A stretch of DNA of 7,218 nucleotides, taken from positions 1-7,218 of the forward strand of contig SLPR01000295.1 in assembly GCA_007131895.1 (NCBI GenBank). The letters run 5' to 3'. A program made the translations under genes and the position numbers. Shown piece by piece: positions 1-7,218 of this stretch. The stretch's first letter is position 1. Each line of letters begins with the position of its first letter. This stretch comes from Bacteroidales bacterium. GTDB lineage: Bacteria > Bacteroidota > Bacteroidia > Bacteroidales > UBA7960. The notes beneath the pieces were generated by a model, which saw only the letters and a list, made by a program, of their open reading frames with translations, ran no database searches and was not told the origin of the DNA.

Positions 1-1
1 G

Positions 2-598
2 AAAGGCTCGGTGCAGGGATATCTGGTTACTGCCCCGGCCATTCTGGTTATGCGGCTTGTGGGTGATGAAGGATCGCTGGGCCTTATACAAAGTGTCAGT
101 GGTATACTTACAGCCATGCTGCTCTACGTGCTGGGCAGGGTAGCAAAACCTAAGCACAGGCTTTATATCTTTTCTGCCGGTATTGTGGTGTTTTTTATTG
201 GAGCACTCACCAATCAGATTCTTTTTTCTGCCCTGGGTGTTATTGTATTTGTCCTGTGTAAAGTATTGTTTATGCCCTTGCACGATATTGCCTATTTCCC
301 CATTCAGATGCGCATCATTGATGTGTTGTCCGTGAAAGAAAACAGAAGTGAATTTGCCTATATTTTCAACCATGAATTTGGATTGTATGTGGGAAGGTTC
401 CTGGGGCTTGTACTTTTTATTTATCTCGCCTTTTATGTTTCAGAAGTGGTGGCCCTGCGATATTCATTGTTGATTATAGCTGCTATTCAGCTCATAAGCA
501 TTCCCCTGGCTCGTAATATTATCAATCATACCAACCGAACCATTGACAAAGTGAAAGAGGACAATCCCAACCTGGATGCCCCTAAGCTGACAATCTGA
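2..598 (+). CDS. MFS-type inner-membrane transporter, C-terminal part (5' end outside window)
   Basis: The reading frame is open from the left edge, so the gene starts upstream; the GTG at 11 is an internal valine, not a start. The visible 198 residues are very hydrophobic. They hold about five or six membrane segments, roughly at visible residues 8-20, 28-47, 54-71, 73-91, 128-147 and 150-170, separated by short basic loops (around 46-53, RVAKPKHR), and end in a polar cytoplasmic tail rich in Lys, Asp and Asn. This fits the second half of a twelve-helix major facilitator superfamily protein. Segments such as QGYLVTAPAILVMRLVG and SEFAYIFNHEFGLYVGR resemble MFS permeases I associate with Bacteroidota PULs, from memory only. 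Likely role: proton- or ion-coupled import of a mono- or disaccharide released by the neighbouring PUL enzymes. The substrate is inferred from context, not sequence. The next gene begins 14 bases after the TGA stop, suggesting cotranscription. Confidence 0.8.
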   Translation, partial: KGSVQGYLVTAPAILVMRLVGDEGSLGLIQSVSGILTAMLLYVLGRVAKPKHRLYIFSAGIVVFFIGALTNQILFSALGVIVFVLCKVLFMPLHDIAYFPIQMRIIDVLSVKENRSEFAYIFNHEFGLYVGRFLGLVLFIYLAFYVSEVVALRYSLLIIAAIQLISIPLARNIINHTNRTIDKVKEDNPNLDAPKLTI

Positions 599-612
599 AA
601 ACCTGAAAGACA

Positions 613-2373
613 ATGAAGGAACTAAATTCAAACTATAATATTATTGTTATGCTACGAAACTCCCGATTCGCAATAATACTTACGGTCGCAGCAATTCTGG
701 CAGTCTCCTGCACCGAAAAAGAGAATCCGGTTGAGCAGGTATCCATCAACAGGGTGGAAACCATGCCTAATCTTCCTGAGCCCTACAAAATGCTAAACTG
801 GAAAGAAGTGGCTCAAAACTTTGATCGCTATGTTTTTGACCATACGCTCAGGGGAGAATACTTGCCCTTTATCTGGCTCGACAATAGTCAGCGCAATTTT
901 CCTCAGGAAACTTTCGGGCTGTTCACTGCCATTGGGGATTTGCGTCAGGGACCAGAAGTCTATAATGGTGAGTTTCATGAAGCCATCAACAGTTTGGGAG
1001 CTCTTATGAGTGCGGGTTTGGTTGGTATAGATAAAACAAACCAGGATGGGTATAACTATGTAAAAATGGTTCAAAACTATTTCAATAGCGACAATGGCTG
1101 GAATATCATCATGAACAACACATCAGAAAGAGTGGGTAACCTGGGGGGTGGGTACGCCCGCGACTGGTGGTACGATGTCTTCCCCAATGTGCTATACTGG
1201 GCCATGGCCGATTTGTTTCCCGATGTGGAGCGAACCGATAGCATATTGCGTATTGTTGCCGATCAGTTTTACAAGGCTGACTCCGTGCTTGCCGGAAATT
1301 ATCATTACTCATTTTTCGATTATTCAGCCATGGAAGGTCGCCGCAGCCATATACCATTTCAGGAAGATGCGGCAGCCGGTCATGCCTGGGTATTGCTTGC
1401 TGCTTACCAGAAGTTTGGAGATGCCCGTTACCTGGCAGGAGCCCGGTCTGCCACCAGCGCATTGCTGTCACAAACGGAAAGCCGGTTTTACGAAGTGTTG
1501 ATGCCTTTTGGGGCTTATGTTGCTGCCAGACTCAATGCCGAACACGGAGGGCAATATGAATTTCATCCTGTCCTCGACTGGACTTTCGATGGCACCCATG
1601 CTGAAGATGGACGCTATGGGTGGGGGATAATCAATGAGCGCTGGGGCGATTTTGACCTACATGGTTTGCAGGGAAGCTGGTCGCACGATGGAGGCTTTGC
1701 TTTCCTGATGAATACTTTTGATATGGCATGGCCCCTGGTGCCCATGGTGAGATACGACCCTCGCTATGCCAATACCATTGGGAAGTGGATGCTTAATGCT
1801 GCCAATGCTGCAAGATTGTTTTACCCCAACGAAATTCCTGACGAAAACCAAACGCTGCCCCAATACAAAAACCTTACACGCAATGTAATTGCATACGAGG
1901 GAGTCAAGAAAACAGACCTTTTCGATAACCCACATCTGGAAGGAGTTTCGCCGGTAGCCCTGGGCGATGGTCCTCTCTGGGTAGACGGCAATCCTGATGT
2001 TTCTCAGTTCAGCCTCTATGGCTCAGCTCATGTCGGAATATTTGGGGCGATTATACAGAAAACCAATGTTGAAAAAATATTGCGGCTCGATTGTCTTGCA
2101 ACAGACTTTTACAGAAATGAAGCCTTCCCCACTTATCTGATTTATAATCCCTACGATGAAGAAAAAGAGATAGACTATTTTTATGAAGGGGATGCAGTTT
2201 CTTTATTTGATGTTCTTCAGAAGAAAGTGCTGGTGGAAAATGTTTCAGGTACGGTAAAAATTCAAATTCCGGCTCAACAATCCAGGCTCATTGTAGAGAT
2301 TCCCTTGGGCAAAAAGCTTTGGGAAAGAGAAGGTTTGTGGATGGCAGGTGATGTAGTGGTTGCATTTCGATAG
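613..2373 (+). CDS. Lipoprotein with putative helical-barrel (six-hairpin-like) glycoside hydrolase or lyase fold, family not recognised
   Basis: The protein has 586 residues. A lipoprotein signal runs to Cys33: two Arg, a hydrophobic stretch (FAIILTVAAILAVS), then C-T-E-K-E, so it is lipid-anchored in the envelope. The body alternates amphipathic helices with loops rich in Trp, Tyr, Gly, Asp and His, as in (alpha/alpha)-barrel carbohydrate-active enzymes. Marked blocks are GGGYARDWWYDVFPN (178-192), FQEDAAAGHAW (249-259), YEFHPVLDWTFDG (315-327) and GSWSHDGGFAF (354-364). Acidic and His residues in these blocks (Asp184, Asp188, Glu251, Asp252, Asp322, His358, Asp359) are candidates for catalysis or binding; none is proven. 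Residues about 507-564 (YLIYNPYDEEKEI to QSRLIVEIP) look like the small beta-sandwich that closes many glycoside hydrolases. I do not recognise a CAZy family. Position between an MFS permease and SusC supports glycan processing. The start at 613 lies 14 bases after the previous stop and has an A-rich leader; ATG 649 (residue 13) would give a more typical 20-residue signal peptide ending at Cys21. Confidence 0.85.
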   Translation: MKELNSNYNIIVMLRNSRFAIILTVAAILAVSCTEKENPVEQVSINRVETMPNLPEPYKMLNWKEVAQNFDRYVFDHTLRGEYLPFIWLDNSQRNFPQETFGLFTAIGDLRQGPEVYNGEFHEAINSLGALMSAGLVGIDKTNQDGYNYVKMVQNYFNSDNGWNIIMNNTSERVGNLGGGYARDWWYDVFPNVLYWAMADLFPDVERTDSILRIVADQFYKADSVLAGNYHYSFFDYSAMEGRRSHIPFQEDAAAGHAWVLLAAYQKFGDARYLAGARSATSALLSQTESRFYEVLMPFGAYVAARLNAEHGGQYEFHPVLDWTFDGTHAEDGRYGWGIINERWGDFDLHGLQGSWSHDGGFAFLMNTFDMAWPLVPMVRYDPRYANTIGKWMLNAANAARLFYPNEIPDENQTLPQYKNLTRNVIAYEGVKKTDLFDNPHLEGVSPVALGDGPLWVDGNPDVSQFSLYGSAHVGIFGAIIQKTNVEKILRLDCLATDFYRNEAFPTYLIYNPYDEEKEIDYFYEGDAVSLFDVLQKKVLVENVSGTVKIQIPAQQSRLIVEIPLGKKLWEREGLWMAGDVVVAFR

Positions 2374-2429
2374 TATATGTTGCACGAATGTTTAGCAAAC
2401 GGTAATTATAAACCGAAAATGAATATGAT

Positions 2430-5400
2430 ATGAAAAAATTGATAAAATTCAGGTTTTTGTTTTTCATGGTGGTGTTTTTGGTTCCCTTACTTGTTCCGGG
2501 TCAAAGTGGTCCGGTTCAGGTAAGTGGAACAGTTGTTGACGCCCTTGGACAACCTCTGCCGGGAGTTACGATTATGGTAGAAGGCACTTCCGCAGGAACT
2601 ACCAGTGATATAGACGGAAATTTCAGTGTTTCAATTCCTGAGAGGGTAGAAAACCCCGTACTGGTTTTTAGTTTTATTGGTTTTACTACCCAAACAAGGG
2701 TGGTGGGAGGCCAAACCCGCATAGATGTTACACTTGCCGATGATGTAACGCTGCTGGATGAATTTGTAGTGGTAGGCTATGGCATCCAGCGGAAAGTGGA
2801 TCTTACCGGTGCAGTGTCCAGTGTAGATGCCGAAACAATGCGCATGTTGCCGGTTGCCGGGGTTGATCAGGCACTGCAGGGAAGAGCCTCCGGAGTCAAT
2901 ATTACCCACAATACCGGTATGCCCGGCGAAGGGGTGAGTGTCAGAATCCGTGGAGTTGGCTCTATAAACAGCCGGAATGATCCTTTGTACATTGTGGATG
3001 GTGTGCCCACGGTAGACGCATTAAGTTCCCTGTCTCCCAGTGATATTGAATCTGTAAGTATCCTTAAGGATGCTGCTTCAGCTGCCATTTATGGTTCAAG
3101 AGCCAATAACGGTGTGGTATTGATTACCACCCGTCAGGGAGTCAAAGGCGAGCCCCGCATCAATTATTCATCGCAGGTAGGGTTTCAGCAGCACGGAAAA
3201 CTCACCCCAATGACCAACACGCAGCAGTTTATCGAGATGTACAACAAAGCAGCAATGAATGACAATGCTTTTATCGAAAACCCCAGGCTGCAAAGAAGGC
3301 TTATTGATGATGAGCTGGCAGCTTCCCGCCCTGATGTTAACCATATGGATGAAATATTCAGAAGAGGGTTGATACACAGTCATAGCATCTCTGTGAGTGG
3401 TGGCGCCGATAATCTGACTTATGTATTGTCTGGAAATATGTTTGAACAGGAAGGTATTATTTACGGCAGTCAATATGAGCGTTATACAGGTAAGATTAGC
3501 CTCAACAGTAAGGTGAATGAATTTATCAATATCGGTACAAATGTAAACCTGGCCCGAAGCAACAATGATGTAATCGGAAGCAGTGGCGATGGGTTTGGTG
3601 GAAATGGAGGAAGCGTTGTGCGCTATGCACTGTTTCGCACACCTGCCATACCTGTAAAAGATGGTGATGGAGAGTATGTTGATCTCCCTTCTCATCCTGG
3701 TTTCTTTGGCGATGGGTACAACCCCGTGGCGCTGGCAGACAAGATGAATAACAATATCAATGAGAACAGGATTTTTGGTGATATCAACACCCGAATCCAG
3801 ATCCTGCCGCAATTGCATTTCTCAGGGACTTATGGTATGGATAGGGTTGATTCTTACCAGCGTCGATTCAATGAAAACTGGGGCACCAACAAAAGAATTA
3901 ATAACCCCAACTCGTTGAATATCAATAATGGCTATTACCAGTCGCTTTCAGCCAGCAATGTGCTCTCCTACAACGAGTCATTCGGAAATCATGTTGTATC
4001 CGCTATTATTGGTACTGAAGCTATAAAGAATAACGGATATTTTGATGCTGCTACCGAGAGGGAATTCCCCGACCAGGTCGACAACCTTGTTTTTCTGGGT
4101 AACGGACTGGGGAGCATAGTGGTTTCGGAAAGCAGATGGGCCAATACCCTTTTATCATTGTTCTCGCGCGTCAACTATTCCTATAACGACAAGTATCTGC
4201 TATCAGGTACCTTGCGAAGGGATGGTTCATCGCGGTTCAGCTCCGGAAACCGATGGGGCACCTTCTATGGTGTTTCAGGCGCCTGGCGTTTGGACAGAGA
4301 GGGATTCCTGGAAAACAGTAACCTGATTGATATACTAAAACTCCGTGTTGGATATGGTGCTATCGGTAACCAGGAGGTGGGTGATTATGCCTATTCCGAC
4401 CAGATCGCATCAAACTTTAATTATCCTTTTGCCGGAATCATGAATACCGGATATGCCATTTCTGTATTGGGTAACCAGGATTTGCAATGGGAAACCAGCA
4501 CTCAAATCGACATTGGTTTTGATATAGCATTGTGGGATAGCAGGTTTTACCTGGTAATGGATTATTACCGGAAAATAACCGCCAATATGCTTGTTAAAGA
4601 GCCCATTCCTCCCTCGGCAGGCTATGCCAGTCCGGCATGGGTCAACAATGGAGAGATTCTCAATGAAGGAGTTGAAGCAGAGCTTACCTGGCGCGATCAG
4701 TTTGGCGGTTTGTATCTTGAGCTATCTGGCAATGCTGCTTATCTTCACAATGAAGTACTGAGCCTGGCGGGGCCTATTGTAGGTGGTCGTATTGACAATG
4801 GTGTTTATGCAACCCGCACAGAGGTGGGGTTTCCGGTTGGGTCTTTCTTTCTCTATGAAATGGATGGGATTTTTCAAAACAACCTCGACATTATAACAAG
4901 TGCATACCAGGGTGGCAATATCAGGCCAGGAGATGTACGCTATGTAGATCAGAATGGTGATGGTTTTATCAACGAACTTGACCGTGTGCACGTGGGAAGT
5001 GCTATTCCAAAATATACAACCGGTTTTCAGATCTCGGCCCGCTGGAATAACTTTGATGCATCTCTATTCTGGCATGGGGCCTTCGGCCATAAAATATACT
5101 ACCAGGTGGCCACCGATATAGAAGGTTTTTACAGACCTTTCAACCTTACCATGAGATATTATGATGAACACTGGACCGGAGAAGGTACCAGCAACACCCA
5201 ACCAAGGGCTTCATGGAGTGCAAAGGGAAACAATACAAGGCCATCAACCCGTTTCCTGGAGGATGGATCATTCCTTCGTTTGAAAAACCTGCAGGTGGGT
5301 TATACCCTGCCCGAAAGGCTCTATAGCCGCATGGGGATGCGTGATGCCAGAATTTTCTTCATTGCACATAACCTGCTTACATTCACTAAATACCCCGGGC

Positions 5401-5522
5401 TTGATCCTGAAATGACTACCAGCGACAACTCGCAGGCTGAAGGTGACGCAGCAGCAGGTATCGACTGGGGTACTTACCCGCTTGCGGTATCCTTTAATGT
5501 CGGTGTTCAGATTTCTTTCTGA
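2430..5522 (+). CDS. SusC/RagA family TonB-linked outer membrane transporter
   Basis: This 1030-residue protein is complete and of normal length for the family. It imports oligosaccharides across the outer membrane with TonB-ExbBD energy, working with the SusD lipoprotein encoded next. In order: a signal peptide (1 to about 24, ending VPG before Gln25); a CarboxypepD_reg-like domain (about 29-105, VSGTVVDALGQPLPGV and TTSDIDGNFSVSIP); a TonB-box region (LDEFVVVGYG, 109-118); a plug domain with VRIRGVGSIN (171-180), the SusC signature DPLYIVDGVP (184-193) and LKDAASAAIYGSRANNGVV (212-230); then a long beta-barrel rich in Tyr, Asn and Gly. An EF-hand-like loop occurs at 840-851. The chain ends VGVQISF, with the C-terminal Phe expected for BAM-inserted barrels. 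There is no extra N-terminal STN domain, so it is not the sigma/anti-sigma-signalling type. The stop is doubled (TGATGA, 5520-5525). The ATG at 2430 is supported by the signal peptide MKKLIKFRFLFFMVVFLV. The glycan substrate cannot be predicted. Confidence 0.97.
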   Translation: MKKLIKFRFLFFMVVFLVPLLVPGQSGPVQVSGTVVDALGQPLPGVTIMVEGTSAGTTSDIDGNFSVSIPERVENPVLVFSFIGFTTQTRVVGGQTRIDVTLADDVTLLDEFVVVGYGIQRKVDLTGAVSSVDAETMRMLPVAGVDQALQGRASGVNITHNTGMPGEGVSVRIRGVGSINSRNDPLYIVDGVPTVDALSSLSPSDIESVSILKDAASAAIYGSRANNGVVLITTRQGVKGEPRINYSSQVGFQQHGKLTPMTNTQQFIEMYNKAAMNDNAFIENPRLQRRLIDDELAASRPDVNHMDEIFRRGLIHSHSISVSGGADNLTYVLSGNMFEQEGIIYGSQYERYTGKISLNSKVNEFINIGTNVNLARSNNDVIGSSGDGFGGNGGSVVRYALFRTPAIPVKDGDGEYVDLPSHPGFFGDGYNPVALADKMNNNINENRIFGDINTRIQILPQLHFSGTYGMDRVDSYQRRFNENWGTNKRINNPNSLNINNGYYQSLSASNVLSYNESFGNHVVSAIIGTEAIKNNGYFDAATEREFPDQVDNLVFLGNGLGSIVVSESRWANTLLSLFSRVNYSYNDKYLLSGTLRRDGSSRFSSGNRWGTFYGVSGAWRLDREGFLENSNLIDILKLRVGYGAIGNQEVGDYAYSDQIASNFNYPFAGIMNTGYAISVLGNQDLQWETSTQIDIGFDIALWDSRFYLVMDYYRKITANMLVKEPIPPSAGYASPAWVNNGEILNEGVEAELTWRDQFGGLYLELSGNAAYLHNEVLSLAGPIVGGRIDNGVYATRTEVGFPVGSFFLYEMDGIFQNNLDIITSAYQGGNIRPGDVRYVDQNGDGFINELDRVHVGSAIPKYTTGFQISARWNNFDASLFWHGAFGHKIYYQVATDIEGFYRPFNLTMRYYDEHWTGEGTSNTQPRASWSAKGNNTRPSTRFLEDGSFLRLKNLQVGYTLPERLYSRMGMRDARIFFIAHNLLTFTKYPGLDPEMTTSDNSQAEGDAAAGIDWGTYPLAVSFNVGVQISF

Positions 5523-5583
5523 TGATTTTTACCGATAGTTTTATGGTTGAGTACAGCTAAAAAGAACACAAAAAATTATACAG

Positions 5584-7056
5584 ATGAAAAAAATAATCCT
5601 GATAAGTCTGCTGTTTTCACTGGTTGCTTGTGCCGATTTTCTTGACGAGGATCTGCAGGGTATTTATACCAGTGGTACTTTTTACAAAACCAATGAACAC
5701 GCAATGCTTGCTCTTACCGGGGCCTATCAGCCCCTGGGTTTTACCAATATCCGCAATGCCCTCTGGGTGTTTGGCGATGTTGCCTCTGATGATGCCATTA
5801 AAGGCGGAAACCCGGGAGACCAGAGCGAAATTGAGTTTATTGGCCAATTCACCTATACACGCGACAACGGTTACCTTGAGTATATATGGCAACGATACTA
5901 TGAAGGGATTTCAAGGGCTAATGACGTAATGCATCGCCTTGGCCCCGATGTATCTGAAAGTGTTAAAGAGCAGGTGGTTGCTGAAGCCTCCTTCCTGAGG
6001 GCTTACTATTATTTCCACCTTGTCAATATTTTTGGTGAGATTCCTCTCAAAACAGAACCTGCTTTTTCTGCCAGCGATTTGCATGTGCCGGTTTCTTCCG
6101 TAGCTGCCATTTATGAGCAGATCGAAACAGACCTCCGCCATGCCGTGGAGAAATTGCCTCCCACCCAGCCCGCAGGAAGAGCCACCAAAGGCGCAGCCCT
6201 GGGATTGCTTTCCAAGGTGTACCTGTTTCAGCAAAAATACAATGATGCCCTGGATGCCATTGATGAGTTGGATCAAACTGGTCTCTATGGTCTGGTGGAT
6301 AATTACAGCCACAATTTTAGGGTTGACCACCAAAACAATATAGAGTCGGTTTTTGAAATACAGCATATCAGCGGACAGGACCCATTTCAAGGCAATGTTT
6401 TGAATCAATGGTTTGCCCCACAACTTGAAAACGGCTACTTTTTCAATGTCCCCACCCAGGATTTTGTTGATGCATTTGAAAAAACCGAAGAGGAAATTGC
6501 TGACCCAAGACTTGATTACACCTTAGGGCGTGAGGGTATGCCCTGGATAAACGGAAATGATTTTGACCCGGCGTGGTCTCCTACCGGTTTTATTCAGAAA
6601 AAACATCTTCAGCCTCTTAGCGAGATTCCTGCAGGTACAAAGGGAGATGGTGAGCTGAATTATGTATTTATGAGATATGCTGAAATTCTACTCATAAAGG
6701 CAGAAGCACTCAATGAAACCAACCGGCCAGATGAAGCTCTTGAACCTCTTAACAGGGTAAGGCAAAGGGCACGCGAAAGCTACCTGCACGATGAAAACCT
6801 GGATGGGTTTGGAAATGTACCCTCCGGACTTCTACCCGATATTACAACTAACTCTCAGACCCAGCTTAGAGAGATTGTCAGAAAAGAAAGAAGAGTGGAG
6901 CTTGGTTTTGAGTTTCATCGCTTTTACGATCTTATGCGTTATGGCAGAGTTTACGCAGAAGAAAAACTCTCCGATACCAGTTTTGATTATGATACCCACA
7001 GGTATTTTCTAATACCCCAGAATGAGGTGGATATCAACAATGCAATCGATGATTAA
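5584..7056 (+). CDS. SusD/RagB family outer-membrane glycan-binding lipoprotein
   Basis: This 490-residue lipoprotein is complete. SusD proteins sit as a lid on the extracellular face of their SusC partner and bind the incoming glycan; the gene follows the SusC gene after 61 bases, the usual order. The signal peptide is short (MKKIILISLLFSLVAC, lipobox LVAC, Cys16), followed by ADFLDEDL, the common SusD mature start. The N-terminal SusD-like region carries the hallmark segment AEASFLRAYYYFHLVNIFGEIPL (133-155) and TPR-type helices around 171-230. The C-terminal SusD domain carries RYAEILLIKAEALNE (364-378), LNRVRQRARE (389-398) and ERRVELGFEFHRFYDLMRYG (435-454). It ends IPQNEVDINNAIDD, without the Asn-Pro-Gly-Tyr type tail I expect in many relatives, although the frame is intact. 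The Trp- and Tyr-containing middle (about 270-335, including NQWFAPQ and NGYFFNVP) is where ligand contacts are usual, but exact residues cannot be assigned. Start ATG 5584 is set by the signal peptide. Confidence 0.97.
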   Translation: MKKIILISLLFSLVACADFLDEDLQGIYTSGTFYKTNEHAMLALTGAYQPLGFTNIRNALWVFGDVASDDAIKGGNPGDQSEIEFIGQFTYTRDNGYLEYIWQRYYEGISRANDVMHRLGPDVSESVKEQVVAEASFLRAYYYFHLVNIFGEIPLKTEPAFSASDLHVPVSSVAAIYEQIETDLRHAVEKLPPTQPAGRATKGAALGLLSKVYLFQQKYNDALDAIDELDQTGLYGLVDNYSHNFRVDHQNNIESVFEIQHISGQDPFQGNVLNQWFAPQLENGYFFNVPTQDFVDAFEKTEEEIADPRLDYTLGREGMPWINGNDFDPAWSPTGFIQKKHLQPLSEIPAGTKGDGELNYVFMRYAEILLIKAEALNETNRPDEALEPLNRVRQRARESYLHDENLDGFGNVPSGLLPDITTNSQTQLREIVRKERRVELGFEFHRFYDLMRYGRVYAEEKLSDTSFDYDTHRYFLIPQNEVDINNAIDD

Positions 7057-7101
7057 CAAATAACCCTTTAATTATTTTTTTTTAACCTAAATCCAAAACC
7101 T

Positions 7102-7218
7102 ATGAAAAAGTTTAAGTTTTTAACATTTTTAATGGCTGTGCTGATATCAGGCTCCCTGATAACTTTTACGGCATGTAGCGACGACGATGATGATGTCATT
7201 TCTGTAGACAAGACAGAA
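7102..7218 (+). CDS. Surface-exposed lipoprotein, N-terminal fragment (3' end outside window); SusE/SusF or surface glycan-binding protein position
   Basis: Only 39 codons are visible before the right edge, and this frame stays open to the edge. It begins MKKFKFLTFLMAVLISGSLI, a basic n-region followed by a hydrophobic core, and continues TFTAC, giving a lipidated Cys25 with a relaxed lipobox (Phe at -3, Ala at -1). Directly after the cysteine comes Ser and five Asp (26-31). An acidic run immediately after the lipid-anchored cysteine is the known Bacteroidota lipoprotein export signal that directs lipoproteins to the outer face of the outer membrane, so surface exposure is expected. It starts 45 bases after the SusD stop. 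Genes in this place commonly encode SusE/SusF-like or IPT/TIG-domain glycan-binding proteins, or a surface endo-acting enzyme, but no domain is visible here and the function remains open. The leader is AT-rich and has no Shine-Dalgarno sequence. Confidence 0.85.
   Translation, partial: MKKFKFLTFLMAVLISGSLITFTACSDDDDDVISVDKTE

Noticed and set aside
11..598. GTG at 11 as the start of a complete short membrane protein
   Set aside because: The frame is open back to position 2, and the visible part is only half of an MFS protein; the GTG codes for an internal valine before QGYLVTAP.
1109..1501. Overlapping open frames of about 120 codons on both strands inside the lipoprotein gene
   Set aside because: Their translations look like random composition (runs of Pro, Thr, Cys, His), while the frame from 613 is continuous with a signal peptide and enzyme-like blocks.
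2379..2410. Possible Bacteroidota promoter before the SusC gene (GTTG, 20 bases, TAATTATA)
   Set aside because: Spacing suits the TTTG / TAnnTTTG pattern, but both elements deviate from consensus and AT-rich gaps give such matches by chance; the short gene spacing also favours readthrough.
3168..3818. A 216-codon open frame on the - strand inside the SusC gene
   Set aside because: It lies wholly opposite the SusC barrel, whose family identity is certain. It has no family signal, no leader and no neighbours in its orientation; long antisense frames are common opposite such genes.
5911..6423. A 170-codon open frame on the - strand inside the SusD gene
   Set aside because: It is antisense to the conserved SusD region with its hallmark motifs, and its translation shows no recognisable domain or signal.
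7187..7195. GAT/GAC repeat as a microsatellite
   Set aside because: It is part of the Asp tract of the lipoprotein export signal and uses both GAC and GAT, so it reads as selected coding sequence rather than a simple repeat.

Overview
The window reads as part of a polysaccharide utilization locus (PUL) of a Bacteroidota bacterium. The evidence is an adjacent SusC-type TonB-dependent transporter and SusD-type lipoprotein, Bacteroidota-style lipoprotein signals (one followed by a Ser-Asp5 surface-export tract), AT-rich leaders without Shine-Dalgarno sequences, and a TonB box and plug typical of the phylum. I cannot place it below phylum from this sequence. All genes lie on the + strand, with gaps of 14, 56, 61 and 45 bases, so they probably form one operon that continues beyond both edges.

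Layout: positions 2-598 hold the C-terminal half of an inner-membrane MFS transporter, cut by the left edge. Positions 613-2373 encode a 586-residue lipoprotein with the look of a helical-barrel carbohydrate-active enzyme plus a C-terminal beta-sandwich; I cannot assign it to a named family. Positions 2430-5522 encode a complete SusC/RagA outer-membrane transporter and 5584-7056 a complete SusD/RagB glycan-binding lipoprotein. From 7102 to the right edge is the first 39 codons of another lipoprotein, probably surface exposed and in the position where SusE/SusF-like or other surface glycan-binding proteins are usually found. No RNA gene, CRISPR array, insertion sequence or phage gene was seen, and no intergenic stretch exceeds 61 bases.

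Inferred working: the SusC-SusD pair, helped by the downstream surface lipoprotein, captures an oligosaccharide at the cell surface and moves it into the periplasm with TonB energy. The 586-residue lipoprotein would act on the glycan at the surface or in the periplasm, and the MFS protein would carry the released small sugar into the cytoplasm. The substrate cannot be read from this window: no recognisable CAZy family, sulfatase, esterase or regulator is present. The most interesting object is the unassigned lipoprotein at 613-2373; the rest is ordinary PUL content.
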